From Streptomyces caniferus (lineage in GTDB: Bacteria; Actinomycetota; Actinomycetes; Streptomycetales; Streptomycetaceae): a DNA stretch of 64,000 nt. Shown piece after piece: positions 24,752 through 33,298 of the stretch. Numbering within the stretch: the stretch's first letter is position 1; each line of letters starts with the position of its first letter. The DNA is taken from NCBI RefSeq assembly GCF_009811555.1, contig NZ_BLIN01000003.1:186001-250000 (forward strand), read 5' to 3'. Both the position numbers and the translations under genes were made by a program. The notes under the pieces were generated by a model. The model was not told the origin of the DNA. It saw only the letters and a program-made list of their open reading frames with translations, and searched no databases.

Positions 24752-26134
24752 GTGCACGACCAGACGAGTCTCAGCCCGGATGCGGCACGGCAGCTTGCGA
24801 CCACCACCAAGACCACCCCGCAGATGCGCGGCATCACCCCGCGCTATCTGCTCCGCGCCCTGCCGTGGGTGGACGTCGAATCGGGTGTCTTCCGCGTCAA
24901 CCGCCGCCGCACCTACGTCCTCGGCGACGACCGCATCAGCATCCACAGCGACGGCGGTTCGCCCCGCGTCGTCCCGGGCGACCTGCGCGAACTGCCGTAC
25001 CTCCGGGACGCCGACGACGCACTGCTCTCCGAACTGGCGGACGCCTTCACGGAGGTCACCTTCGAGGCCGGGGAGATGCTCGCCCAGGACGGCGACGCCC
25101 ACGACCAGCTGTGGGTGATCGCCCAGGGCCGCGCCGAGAAGCGGGCCAGCGGCCGCTACGGGGAGGACGCCGTACTCGAAGTCATCGGCGACGGCCAGTT
25201 CTTCGACCTCGACGCCTGGACCCGCTCCGAGCCCATGCCGTACCGCGTCAAGGCGCTCACCCCCGGCGTGGCACTGTGCGTCGAGCGCAGCGTGCTCGCC
25301 GGTCTGTGCGACCGCGACACGACGGTACGGGGAGCGGTGGATGCCTATCTCGCGGCGGACGGCGTCCTGCCGGGCGCCGAGGTCCCCGTCGACCTCAGCG
25401 CGGGGCATGTCGGCGAACCCGAACTCCCCATGACCTTCGTCGACTACGAGGACACGCCCCGCGAGTACCACATGACCCTCGCCCAGACCGTGCTGCGTGT
25501 GCACACCCGGGTCTCCGACCTCTACAACGGGCCCATCGACCAGACCCGCGCCCAGTCCAACCTCACCGTGCACGCACTGCGGGAGCGGCAGGAAGCATCG
25601 CTGCTCAACCACCCGGAGTTCGGTCTCTTCAACAATGTGGCCCCGGGCCAGCGGGTGCAGGCGCGCACCGGTTCCCCGACACCCGACGACCTCGACGAGC
25701 TGCTGACCAGGGTCTGGAAGCAGCCCGGTTTCTTCGTCGCGCATCCCAGGGCCATCGCCGCGTTCGGCCGGGAGTGTACGCGCCGGGGCGTGCCCCCGAT
25801 CATCGACAACCGGTTCGGCAGTCCGCTGCTGACCTGGCGCGGCGTCCCGCTGCTCCCATCGGACAAGGTGCGGTTCTCCGGCAGTGCCGGCATCGGCACC
25901 ACCGAGATCCTGCTGATGCGCACCGGCGAGGCCGAGCAGGGCGTGGTCGGTCTGCGCCCCGCGAAGGTCGAGGACGAGGTGGAACCCGGCCTGTCGATGC
26001 GGAACATGGGCGTCGACCAGAAGGGCGTCACGTCGTATCTGATGACGGCGTACTTCAACACCGCGGTGCTGGTGGAGGACGCGCTCGCCGTGCTCCAGAA
26101 CGTCGAGGTCTCCAACTACCATGACTACAGCTGA
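24752..26134 (+). CDS. Family 2B encapsulin shell protein with cyclic-nucleotide-binding domain
   Basis: A shell protein of 460 residues. An N-terminal arm (residues 1-85) is followed by a Crp/CAP-like cyclic-nucleotide-binding domain at about 90-200 (FEAGEMLAQDGDAHDQLWVI, then VLEVIGDGQFFDLDAW). The HK97-type shell follows (EYHMTLAQTVLRVHTRVSDL, GIGTTEILLMRTGEAEQGV, GLSMRNMGVDQKGVTSY). This architecture defines family 2B encapsulins, which assemble into ~25-nm compartments; the CNB domain sits on the outside in the family. GTG 24752 with GAGGAGG is a far better start than the open frame from 24605. The stop overlaps the cargo gene by 14 bases, so shell and cargo are coupled. Confidence 0.93.
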   Translation: MHDQTSLSPDAARQLATTTKTTPQMRGITPRYLLRALPWVDVESGVFRVNRRRTYVLGDDRISIHSDGGSPRVVPGDLRELPYLRDADDALLSELADAFTEVTFEAGEMLAQDGDAHDQLWVIAQGRAEKRASGRYGEDAVLEVIGDGQFFDLDAWTRSEPMPYRVKALTPGVALCVERSVLAGLCDRDTTVRGAVDAYLAADGVLPGAEVPVDLSAGHVGEPELPMTFVDYEDTPREYHMTLAQTVLRVHTRVSDLYNGPIDQTRAQSNLTVHALRERQEASLLNHPEFGLFNNVAPGQRVQARTGSPTPDDLDELLTRVWKQPGFFVAHPRAIAAFGRECTRRGVPPIIDNRFGSPLLTWRGVPLLPSDKVRFSGSAGIGTTEILLMRTGEAEQGVVGLRPAKVEDEVEPGLSMRNMGVDQKGVTSYLMTAYFNTAVLVEDALAVLQNVEVSNYHDYS

Positions 26135-27656
26135 CGTTCCCCGCAGCCGGGGGCCCCAGGCGACTCCGACTGCGGACCCGCTCGCCGGCGGCCTGACGTC
26201 CGTCGATCCGGCTACGGTGTTGGCGGCGGCCCTGTCCATGGGCACGGTCACGGAAGCGGCCACGGGCCCGGTCGCCACCGACCCGACCGCCTCGGCCTCC
26301 CACGCCCCGCAGGCTCCGCATGCAAGCGAGGCCACCCAGGCCGCCCAAGCCGGCACCCCGTCCGTACAACCCACCGCCCAGCAGCCCGATCAGTCCGCGG
26401 CCCACCCCGTTCAACCCACCGGCCTCCCCGGCCAACCCGCCGCCTTCTCACCCGAGATGGCGCGACGGGACTTCCCGATCCTGCACCGGACGGTGAACGG
26501 GCACCCACTGGTCTGGCTGGACAACGGGGCCACCACGCAGAAGCCGCGCCAGGTGATCGAGACACTCGCCGCCTTCTACGGATCCGCCAACTCCAACATC
26601 CACCGTGGCGCGCACACCATGGCCCGGGAAGCCACCGAGGCATACGAAGGGGGCCGGGCGGCGGTCGCCCGGTTCCTGGGCGCGCCGTCACCCGACGACA
26701 TCGTCTTCGTGCGCGGCACCACCGAGGCGATCAATCTCGTCGCCCAGAGCTGGGGACGGGCCAACCTCGGCCCCGGGGACGACATCCTGGTGCCCGTACT
26801 GGAGCACCACTCGAACATCGTCCCCTGGCAGTTGGTCGCCAAGGAGACCCGGGCCCGGGTGGTCCCCGTACCCCTGCAACCGGACGGCCAGATCGATCTG
26901 GATGCGTACGCCGACCTGCTGTCGATGCGCACCCAGCTCGTCGCGGTCAGCCAGGCGTCGAATGTCCTCGGCACCGTCCCGCCGGTGCGCGAGATGACCG
27001 CGCTCGCCCACCGTTACGGCGCCAAGGTGCTGGTGGACGGGGCCCAGGCGGTGGCGCACTTCCCTGTCGATGTGCAGGACCTGGACGCCGACTTCTATGT
27101 GTTCTCCGGCCACAAGCTGTTCGCCCCGACGGGCATCGGCGCCCTGTACGCGAAGCCGGAGGTCCTGCGGGACATGGCGCCGTGGCAGGGCGGCGGCAAC
27201 ATGATCGAGTCCGTCGGCTTCACCCGTACGACCTACGCCCCCGTACCGCACCTCCTGGAGGCCGGCACGGGGCACATCTCCGGCGTGGTCGGTCTGCTGT
27301 CCGCGCTGAACTGGCTGACGTCCTTCGACCGGGAAGCCATCGCCGCCTATGAGACCTCGCTGATGGCGTACGCCCAGCAAGCCCTGGCCACGGTCCCGGG
27401 CCTCGAGCTGCTGGGTTCCGCACCCGACAGAATCGCCGTACTGACCTTCACCCTCGCCGGTCACGACCCGTCGGCGATCGCCGACTGGCTGGACCGCGAC
27501 GGCATCGCCATCCGCGCCGGCCACCACTGCGCCCAACCGGCGCTGGCCCACTACGGCCTGGAGAGCGCGGCGCGTGCCTCACTCGCGCTCTACAACACGT
27601 CCGAGGAGGTGGACAAGCTGGTGGCGTCGCTGCACCGACTGCAGCAGTCCGACTGA
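26121..27656 (+). CDS. Encapsulin-cargo cysteine desulfurase (SufS type) with long disordered N-terminus
   Basis: A 511-residue PLP enzyme. Residues 1-~110 are disordered (Ala, Pro, Gln, Thr) and include LAGGLTSVDPATVLAAALSM near residues 21-40, the type of motif that targets desulfurases into family 2 shells. The catalytic domain begins ARRDFPILHR. The PLP lysine is K332 in SGHKLFAPTG and the sulfur-accepting cysteine is C470 in AGHHCAQPA. It converts L-cysteine to alanine plus persulfide sulfur, here inside the compartment. Serine acetyltransferase or rhodanese genes seen in some related operons are absent. A strong hairpin follows. Confidence 0.93.
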   Translation: MTTADVPRSRGPQATPTADPLAGGLTSVDPATVLAAALSMGTVTEAATGPVATDPTASASHAPQAPHASEATQAAQAGTPSVQPTAQQPDQSAAHPVQPTGLPGQPAAFSPEMARRDFPILHRTVNGHPLVWLDNGATTQKPRQVIETLAAFYGSANSNIHRGAHTMAREATEAYEGGRAAVARFLGAPSPDDIVFVRGTTEAINLVAQSWGRANLGPGDDILVPVLEHHSNIVPWQLVAKETRARVVPVPLQPDGQIDLDAYADLLSMRTQLVAVSQASNVLGTVPPVREMTALAHRYGAKVLVDGAQAVAHFPVDVQDLDADFYVFSGHKLFAPTGIGALYAKPEVLRDMAPWQGGGNMIESVGFTRTTYAPVPHLLEAGTGHISGVVGLLSALNWLTSFDREAIAAYETSLMAYAQQALATVPGLELLGSAPDRIAVLTFTLAGHDPSAIADWLDRDGIAIRAGHHCAQPALAHYGLESAARASLALYNTSEEVDKLVASLHRLQQSD

Positions 27657-27670
27657 CCCTGCCGCCCGTC

Positions 27671-27705
27671 GGGGCTGCCGGCCGGAGCCTCCGGTCGGCA
27701 GCCCC
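27671..27705 (+). terminator. Hairpin terminator of the encapsulin operon
   Basis: GGGGCTGCCGGCCGG (27671-27685) pairs with CCGGTCGGCAGCCCC (27691-27705) at 14 of 15 positions (plus one G-T pair) over a 5-base loop, 14 bases after the cysteine desulfurase stop. Confidence 0.8.
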
Positions 27706-27796
27706 GGCGTCGTCCCGGCCCTGTCCACAACCCCGCCGCCGGCCCCGTCCGCGGGTCATACTGAGCACCTGGCAGCGATGAGGGGGAGCGCACATC

Positions 27797-28456
27797 ATGA
27801 CGTTGTCGCGAGACGGGGCCCGGCCGCCGCATCGGGTCGATGATCTGTCGGCCGCCCGCTGGGTCGAGGAGGGGGTCGGCGGGTTCGACAGCGGTGTGCA
27901 TGCCCTGCTGCCGGCCGGATTCGAGGCGTACGTACGGTTGCTGCATCCCAGCGAGCCGGAGGACGGCCGGTTCGAGCGGTGGGCGGAGGTCGCGCAGCGG
28001 TCCGGCCGTCGTCTGCATCCTCTTGCGCGCTTCGCGGAGGTGGCCGGTCCGGGGGACGAGCCGCCCTGGCAGGGTTCGCTGCCCGAACATCTGCTGGCGG
28101 CGCTGTGTGCGGTGCTGGCGACGGAGACCGGCACCCCGCAGCAGTGCCTCTTCGGGCTCTGGGAAGGGTGGGGCTGGCTCCGTGACGAGGGGCCGATGGT
28201 GCGGCTGAGCGGCCGTGCCTACGCGTTGTACGAGGGACCGATCGACGCGGCGGCGGCCCTGGGGGACCGCAGCGCAGGGGTCTTCTTCCCGCAGGCACCG
28301 AATCTGTGGTGGCCGCAGGACCGGTCCTGGTGTGTCGCCACGGACGTCGACCTCGACTCCACCTACATCGGCGGGTCCGCCCGCCTGGCGGAGCGATTGG
28401 CGGGCGAACCACCCTTCGAGGTGTTCCCGGTGGCGCTCCACGACCGGATCGGCTGA
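27797..28456 (+). CDS. Conserved hypothetical protein
   Basis: A soluble protein of 219 residues, Trp-rich, with PPWQGSLPEHLLAALCAVLA, LFGLWEGWGWL and PNLWWPQDRSWCVATDVDLD. No catalytic motif, signal peptide or membrane segment is visible. I recognise it only as an actinobacterial conserved type without an assigned function. The start ATG 27797 follows GGGGGAG. It lies beyond the encapsulin terminator, so a functional link to that operon is not implied. Confidence 0.75.
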   Translation: MTLSRDGARPPHRVDDLSAARWVEEGVGGFDSGVHALLPAGFEAYVRLLHPSEPEDGRFERWAEVAQRSGRRLHPLARFAEVAGPGDEPPWQGSLPEHLLAALCAVLATETGTPQQCLFGLWEGWGWLRDEGPMVRLSGRAYALYEGPIDAAAALGDRSAGVFFPQAPNLWWPQDRSWCVATDVDLDSTYIGGSARLAERLAGEPPFEVFPVALHDRIG

Positions 28457-28509
28457 GCCGCCCGTGGAGCGCCTGCCGTGGAGGGATCAACGCTCGCGCA
28501 CGAGATCCG

Positions 28510-29025
28510 TCAGCTCTTCTTGCAGGCGTTGATGCGGACCGTGGCGCTGGTGTGCTTCACCTGCTTGGTGTGCGGGGTGTACCCGGGCGGGAAGGTGACC
28601 ACGCCGACGGCGGCCCCCGTGTAGTTCTGCCGCTTCACACAGCGGCGCGCGGCGTTCTGGCTCACCTTGTTCTTGCCGAGGTTGGCCCGGGTCCCGCTCT
28701 GCTTGTACAGCGTGCCGTTCTTGAACAGGCCGACACGGATGGCCAGTTGGGCCACCTTCTTGCTGCACTTGATGTCGGCGGTGACGTTCACCATGTGCCG
28801 GTTGTCGGCATGGGCGTGGTGCGAGTAGTGCGGCAGATGAGTAGTGATCTTGCAGGTGATCACGTCACCACTACGGGCGTCCACCGTCCGCACGGTGCTG
28901 GTGCCGGTCGCGGTGTCGGGTCCCGCATCGGCGGGTGCCGAAGCGCCCGCGCTTCCCGCCCCCATGGTCAGGGCCAGCGCTCCGGTCAGTGCTCCCGCTA
29001 GCAGCGTCCGCTGTACGGTCCTCAT
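28510..29025 (-). CDS. Secreted basic protein of unknown function
   Basis: A 171-residue exported protein. The signal peptide is LLAGALTGALALTMGAGSAG, followed by ASA at about residue 30. The mature domain has four cysteines (VITCKITTHL, DIKCSKKVAQ, ARRCVKRQNY, RINACKKS), which could form two disulfides, and many Lys and His residues. I do not recognise a family. The sequence alternates polar and hydrophobic residues, as in a beta-sandwich. ATG 29025 has GGGGGAA upstream. It is convergent with the hypothetical gene at 27797. Confidence 0.8.
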   Translation of the reverse strand: MRTVQRTLLAGALTGALALTMGAGSAGASAPADAGPDTATGTSTVRTVDARSGDVITCKITTHLPHYSHHAHADNRHMVNVTADIKCSKKVAQLAIRVGLFKNGTLYKQSGTRANLGKNKVSQNAARRCVKRQNYTGAAVGVVTFPPGYTPHTKQVKHTSATVRINACKKS

Positions 29026-29282
29026 GACATTCCCCCTGTGTGGCGCCCGTTGGGGCGCACTGCTGATGGCGGCGTCTCACCTCTCGGAACCGCTGGGAGG
29101 TGAGGCGTGCTGGTGCCAGCATTCCGTATCAGAGAGGTGGGCGTGGGGGTATTTCGCACATGTCCCCGCAGGGCGCCCGCCCCGCCACCCGTTCTCCACC
29201 ATGACGGCACATTTTCCCGAAAAGGGCACACCGCGCCACCGCCTGCCGGCCCCGACCCGCCGGGGGGGCGGACCGGATTAGG

Positions 29283-29849
29283 TCACCGGCCTGATGCATC
29301 ATCCTGCCTGCGCCAGTCCCGGGCCAGGACCGACCAGATCTCCATGTCGTGGCGCACGCCTCGGTACAGGTTGCTCTCGCGCAGCACGGCGTCGCGCACC
29401 ATGCCGAGCCGCTTGGCGACATTGATGCTCGCGGTGTTGCCGGAGGACGCGACCCACTCCACCCGGTGCATCCCCCGCTGCTCGACCGCCCAGTCGATGA
29501 GCACCCGGATCGCGCGCGTGATCAGACCGCGCCCGACAGCCGCCTGCTCCAGCCAGCAGCCGACCTCGCAGTTGCCGGACTCGGCGTCGAACGTCTTGAA
29601 CAGGACACCGCCGACGAGCACACCGTCGGCCCAGATGCCGTAGAGCCGGCCGCTGTCGGCAGCCGCCTTGTCCGCGTACGACTGCAAGAACGCCGTGGCG
29701 GACGCAAGGTCGGCGCTCCGGTCCGCCAGCGCGATGAACCGGCCGATGTACTCACGGCCCCGGTCCATGTGCGCGAGGTACTCCCCGGCGTTCCATGGCT
29801 CCAGCGGCCGCAGCTCCGCACCGTCGTCACCCAGCGATACCGCGAACAT
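29283..29849 (-). CDS. GNAT-family N-acetyltransferase, RimJ/RimL type
   Basis: A protein of about 188 residues with the RimJ/RimL pattern: ELRPLEPWNAGEYLAHMDRG near the start, the acetyl-CoA-binding segment EVGCWLEQAAVGRGLITRAI, and the C-terminal HRVEWVASSGNTASINVAKR then LGMVRDAVLRESNLYRG. It would acetylate an amino group of a protein or small molecule. I chose ATG 29849 (GGGGGAG upstream). An in-frame extension upstream, rich in Ala, Arg and Glu, is open to 30932 but antisense to other coding sequence. Confidence 0.88.
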   Translation of the reverse strand: MFAVSLGDDGAELRPLEPWNAGEYLAHMDRGREYIGRFIALADRSADLASATAFLQSYADKAAADSGRLYGIWADGVLVGGVLFKTFDAESGNCEVGCWLEQAAVGRGLITRAIRVLIDWAVEQRGMHRVEWVASSGNTASINVAKRLGMVRDAVLRESNLYRGVRHDMEIWSVLARDWRRQDDASGR

Positions 29850-30058
29850 CCCGGTCTCCCCCGCCCTCGTTTCTCCGTCGGCCTGCTCTCCGTCAGCCGG
29901 CTTCGTGCTCGCGTGCGGCACGGGCTGTTCCGCCGTCGCCCGTGCGCGCCGCATCCGGCATCTTCCCATGGTCTCGCCCCGGGGCCGGCCGCGGGCGTGC
30001 GCCACCGACCGGCCCGCTCCTCCCCCGTTGCCGTCGGGGTCGGAAGGAAGGGGCACAC

Positions 30059-31510
30059 TCAGCCGGCCGCCAGTTCCGCCATCACCCGTGCGGTCACCGG
30101 CACGGGGACGTCGTGCCGTGCTGCCGCTCGCAGCAACGCCCCGCCGATCGCATCGAGTTCCAACGGACGACCCGCCTCCGCATCGCGTTGCATGGACGAC
30201 TTGCTGTCGGCCGGGAACGCGTCGTACAGCGTCAGCGCCTTCGCGGGGTCGGCCGGCGTACCGCAGGCCCCGCTCACCGCGGCGGCCTCCGCCACGAGGG
30301 ACACCAGCTCCTCGCGCCGCCGGGTCCGTACCTCGCCGATGGTGAGCCCGTAACGGGTCGTGAGCAGGGCAAAAGGGGCGAGGAAGGCCAGCTTGGCCCA
30401 GAGCGCGCCGGTCTCGTCCTCGATCACGCGGGTACGCACCCCCGCCTCCTCCAGCATCGCGGCCGCCGGGCCGCAGCGCTCGGGTGCACCGGCCAGATCG
30501 ATCTCCGTGAACGGGCTGCCGTGCTCGATGGTGCCCGCCCGGGTGCGGGTCGAGGCGACGCGGATGACGCCCGGCACGACGCGCTGGGCACCGTAGTGGG
30601 CGCGCAGCGTGTCCGGGTGCTCGATACCGTTGAGCAGCGGCACCACCGGACCGTCGCCGAGGACGGCGGCCGGGATGCGCTCCAGCGCGGCGTCCAGCGT
30701 GGTGTGCTTGACGGTGACCAGGCACAGATCGACCGGCTCCCGCAGCTCGGTGTCCGCCTCGACCTGCGCGGTGAAGTCGCCGAACTGACCGCTGCGCACC
30801 TGGATGCCGTTCCGGCTCACGCTGCGCGCCGTCGCCTCCCCGGCCACGCAGATCACCCGGTGACCCGCGCGGGAGAGCACGGCGGCGAGCAGACCGCCGA
30901 CCCCTCCCGGGCCGAGTACCGCCACCGTCCACCGTCGTGGCGCGGCGCCCTCACTAAGCGGTGGGGCGGCGAGCAGCGTGTGGCAGTCCTGCCAGGCAGG
31001 CCCGCTCAGGAGCGGCCGCAGGCGGGTGAACAGGGTGAGCAGTCCCGCGCCCGACGCCGCACGGAACGCGGGGTCGACGCGGGCGATGTCGAGCTCGTTC
31101 GCGGCCGACAGTTCGGCGAAGTCCCGTCGCTGCCCCCGGTCCGGTGCGAAGGTGCGGCCGGTGAACCGGTCGCGGAAGGTGGCATCGGGTGCCGCGAGCG
31201 TCGGATAGGAGACGCCCCGGTCGCAGCTGCCGTAGAGGTACACCAACGCCTCGGCCTCCGCGCCGATCACCGCCGCCAGTTCCGCACGGCGCTCCAGCGG
31301 CAGAAGCGGGACGGGAAAGCCGTCGGTTCCGTAACAGGCATGGCACAGGCCGGCGAGCTGCAGGGCGGGGCGGGCGCCCCATACGGCGAGTCGTTCCCGT
31401 ACGCGGCAGAGATGAGCGAGGAGGGTGCCCCCGGGGTGATCGAGGGTGCGGGCGCCCAACTCCTCGAGCAGCGCGAGGGCTTGGGGTGTGGCGTCACGAG
31501 GCACGGACAT
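30059..31510 (-). CDS. DUF6817-like domain fused to ketopantoate reductase (PanE/ApbA)
   Basis: A 483-residue fusion. Residues 1-~165 (LEELGARTLDHPGGTLLAHL, LAGLCHACYGTDGFP, LVYLYGSCDRG) match the DUF6817-type domain, with conserved His/Cys positions suggesting a metal site. Residues ~185-480 form a PanE/ApbA reductase: Rossmann start VAVLGPGGVGGLLAAVLSRA, then VTVKHTTLDAAL, VVPLLNGIEHPDTL and the C-terminal SKSSMQRDAEAGRPLELDAI. PanE reduces ketopantoate with NADPH in pantothenate synthesis; related enzymes act on other 2-oxoacids. ATG 31510 follows GAGAGGAA. No other pan genes are nearby, so the substrate may differ. Confidence 0.85.
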   Translation of the reverse strand: MSVPRDATPQALALLEELGARTLDHPGGTLLAHLCRVRERLAVWGARPALQLAGLCHACYGTDGFPVPLLPLERRAELAAVIGAEAEALVYLYGSCDRGVSYPTLAAPDATFRDRFTGRTFAPDRGQRRDFAELSAANELDIARVDPAFRAASGAGLLTLFTRLRPLLSGPAWQDCHTLLAAPPLSEGAAPRRWTVAVLGPGGVGGLLAAVLSRAGHRVICVAGEATARSVSRNGIQVRSGQFGDFTAQVEADTELREPVDLCLVTVKHTTLDAALERIPAAVLGDGPVVPLLNGIEHPDTLRAHYGAQRVVPGVIRVASTRTRAGTIEHGSPFTEIDLAGAPERCGPAAAMLEEAGVRTRVIEDETGALWAKLAFLAPFALLTTRYGLTIGEVRTRRREELVSLVAEAAAVSGACGTPADPAKALTLYDAFPADSKSSMQRDAEAGRPLELDAIGGALLRAAARHDVPVPVTARVMAELAAG

Positions 31511-31904
31511 GGGGTCGGGTTCCTCTCCCTGTGAGGGGTCGGCACCTGCTCCGTGCTCTCCGCGGACGCTCCGGTCCGGTACGGAGAGCGGCACGGTTGC
31601 CGCCCTTGGGCCCTGCCTTGATCATCGGGGGCGGCCGATAGGACGTCAATCCCAGGGTTTGCTTGGTGTGCCCCAAGCCGGAGCTTGGGCAGATTGCCCG
31701 CGGTGACCTGCGTTTCCCATGGACGGCGCGCACATGGGCCGACGCCGGGAACACGAGGGCGGGCCACCGCGGTCCGCGTGCTCGCCGAGGGCCGATCGGG
31801 TCGGATTCGACGCACCCGGCCCGATGATTCCGCGTCTTCGGGCCGATGATTCCGCGCCATGGCGAGAGTCTTACTTCGGACCGCACCCTCCGGAAGGTGG
31901 AACG
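31511..31904. other. Divergent spacer with hairpin and direct repeat
   Basis: The spacer contains a perfect 7-bp stem with tetraloop (CCCAAGC-CGGA-GCTTGGG, 31672-31689) and a direct repeat of CCGATGATTCCGCG (31821-31834 and 31843-31856) shortly before the beta-lactamase-fold gene. I see no gene here. Confidence 0.5.
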
Positions 31905-33053
31905 ATGACCGACCTGCACGACATCCTGGAGACGTACCTCGGCGACGGCCCGGTGCCGGGCGCGGTGACCCTGGTGGCCCGCGGCGACCGGGTCGAGGTG
32001 CAGGCCGTCGGCTCGGCCGAGGCCGACGGCGGTACCCCGATGGCCAGGGATTCGATCTTCCGGATCGCCTCGCTCACCAAGCCCGTCGTCGCCGCGGCGG
32101 TCATGATGCTGGTCGAGGACGGCCGGATCGCGCTGGACGACCCGGTCGCGAAGTGGCTGCCGGAATTGGCGTCACCGACTGTCGTCCGCACGCCGGACGG
32201 TCCGGTCGACGACGTGGTGCCGGCCGCCGGACCCATCACCGTGTTCGACCTGCTCACCGCCCGCGCCGGCTACGGCTTCCCGTCCGACTTCTCGCTGCCG
32301 GCGGTAGGCCTGCTGTTCAGCGATCTGAAGCAGGGCCCGCCGCAACCGCAGCTCGTCGCGGCGCCGGACGCATGGATGGCGACGCTGTCCCGCATCCCGC
32401 TGCTGCACCAGCCGGGCGACGGCTGGCTGTACAACACCTCCTCCGACATCCAGGGGGTGCTGATCGCGCGGGCCTCCGGACGTCCGTTGCCCGAGTTCCT
32501 GGCTGAGCGGCTGTTCGAGCCGCTGGGCATGACCGACACCGGATTCGAGGTACCGGCCGGCAAGCTCGACCGGTTCACCAGCTACTACCGACTCGGGCCG
32601 ACGGGCGAGCGCGAGCTGGTCGACGCACCGGACGGACAGTGGAGCAGTCGGCCGGCGTTCCCGTCCGGCGCCGGCGGACTGGTCTCGACCGCCGACGACT
32701 GGCACGCCTTCGCGCGGATGCTGCTCGCCGACGGGACCGTCGACGGCCGCCCGCTGCTGTCGCCCGCGTCGGTGCGGCAGATGACCACCGACCACCTGAC
32801 CCGGGCCCAGCGCGACGCCGGAAAGCTGTTCCTGGAGGGCCAGGGCTGGGGTTTCGGCGGCTCGGTGGACATCGAAGCCATCGAGCCCTGGAACGTACCG
32901 GGCCGCTACGGCTGGATCGGCGGCACCGGAACAGCCGCGCACCTCACCCCGTCCACCGGCAAGGTCGCCATCCTCCTCACCCAACTGGAACTCTCCGGGC
33001 CGACCCCGCCAGCGGTGATGCGGGACTTCTGGCGGTACGCGGCGGGGTTCTGA
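31905..33053 (+). CDS. Serine hydrolase of the beta-lactamase (class C)/esterase fold
   Basis: A cytosolic protein of 382 residues with no signal peptide. The S-x-x-K nucleophile motif is SLTK in FRIASLTKPVVAAAVMML; YNTSS supplies the Tyr of the Y-x-N/S motif; GWIGGTGTAAHLTP takes the place of the C-terminal triad. This pattern matches esterase-type class C homologues such as EstB rather than secreted resistance enzymes. ATG 31905 is preceded by GGAAGGTGG. A different serine hydrolase of the same fold follows at 33299 on the same strand, 245 bp downstream. Confidence 0.88.
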   Translation: MTDLHDILETYLGDGPVPGAVTLVARGDRVEVQAVGSAEADGGTPMARDSIFRIASLTKPVVAAAVMMLVEDGRIALDDPVAKWLPELASPTVVRTPDGPVDDVVPAAGPITVFDLLTARAGYGFPSDFSLPAVGLLFSDLKQGPPQPQLVAAPDAWMATLSRIPLLHQPGDGWLYNTSSDIQGVLIARASGRPLPEFLAERLFEPLGMTDTGFEVPAGKLDRFTSYYRLGPTGERELVDAPDGQWSSRPAFPSGAGGLVSTADDWHAFARMLLADGTVDGRPLLSPASVRQMTTDHLTRAQRDAGKLFLEGQGWGFGGSVDIEAIEPWNVPGRYGWIGGTGTAAHLTPSTGKVAILLTQLELSGPTPPAVMRDFWRYAAGF

Positions 33054-33298
33054 GGGCGGGGAGGGCTGCGGGGCCGGGACTGAGCCCGGGGCCGGGACTG
33101 GGCAACGCTGCACGCTCCCGCGGCAGAGGGCGAGGCCCCATCGGGTGTCCCCGCCCCGTGCCCTCTCGGCCGAGTGCACCGGGGGTTGGCCCTACCCGAA
33201 GCGGGTGGGTGGCCGGATCGCCCCGGGCGACCGCCTCCGGAAATGCTGGTGCCCGGCACACACCGCCGGATTTCCAACGATTCCGTAGGAGTTGACTC

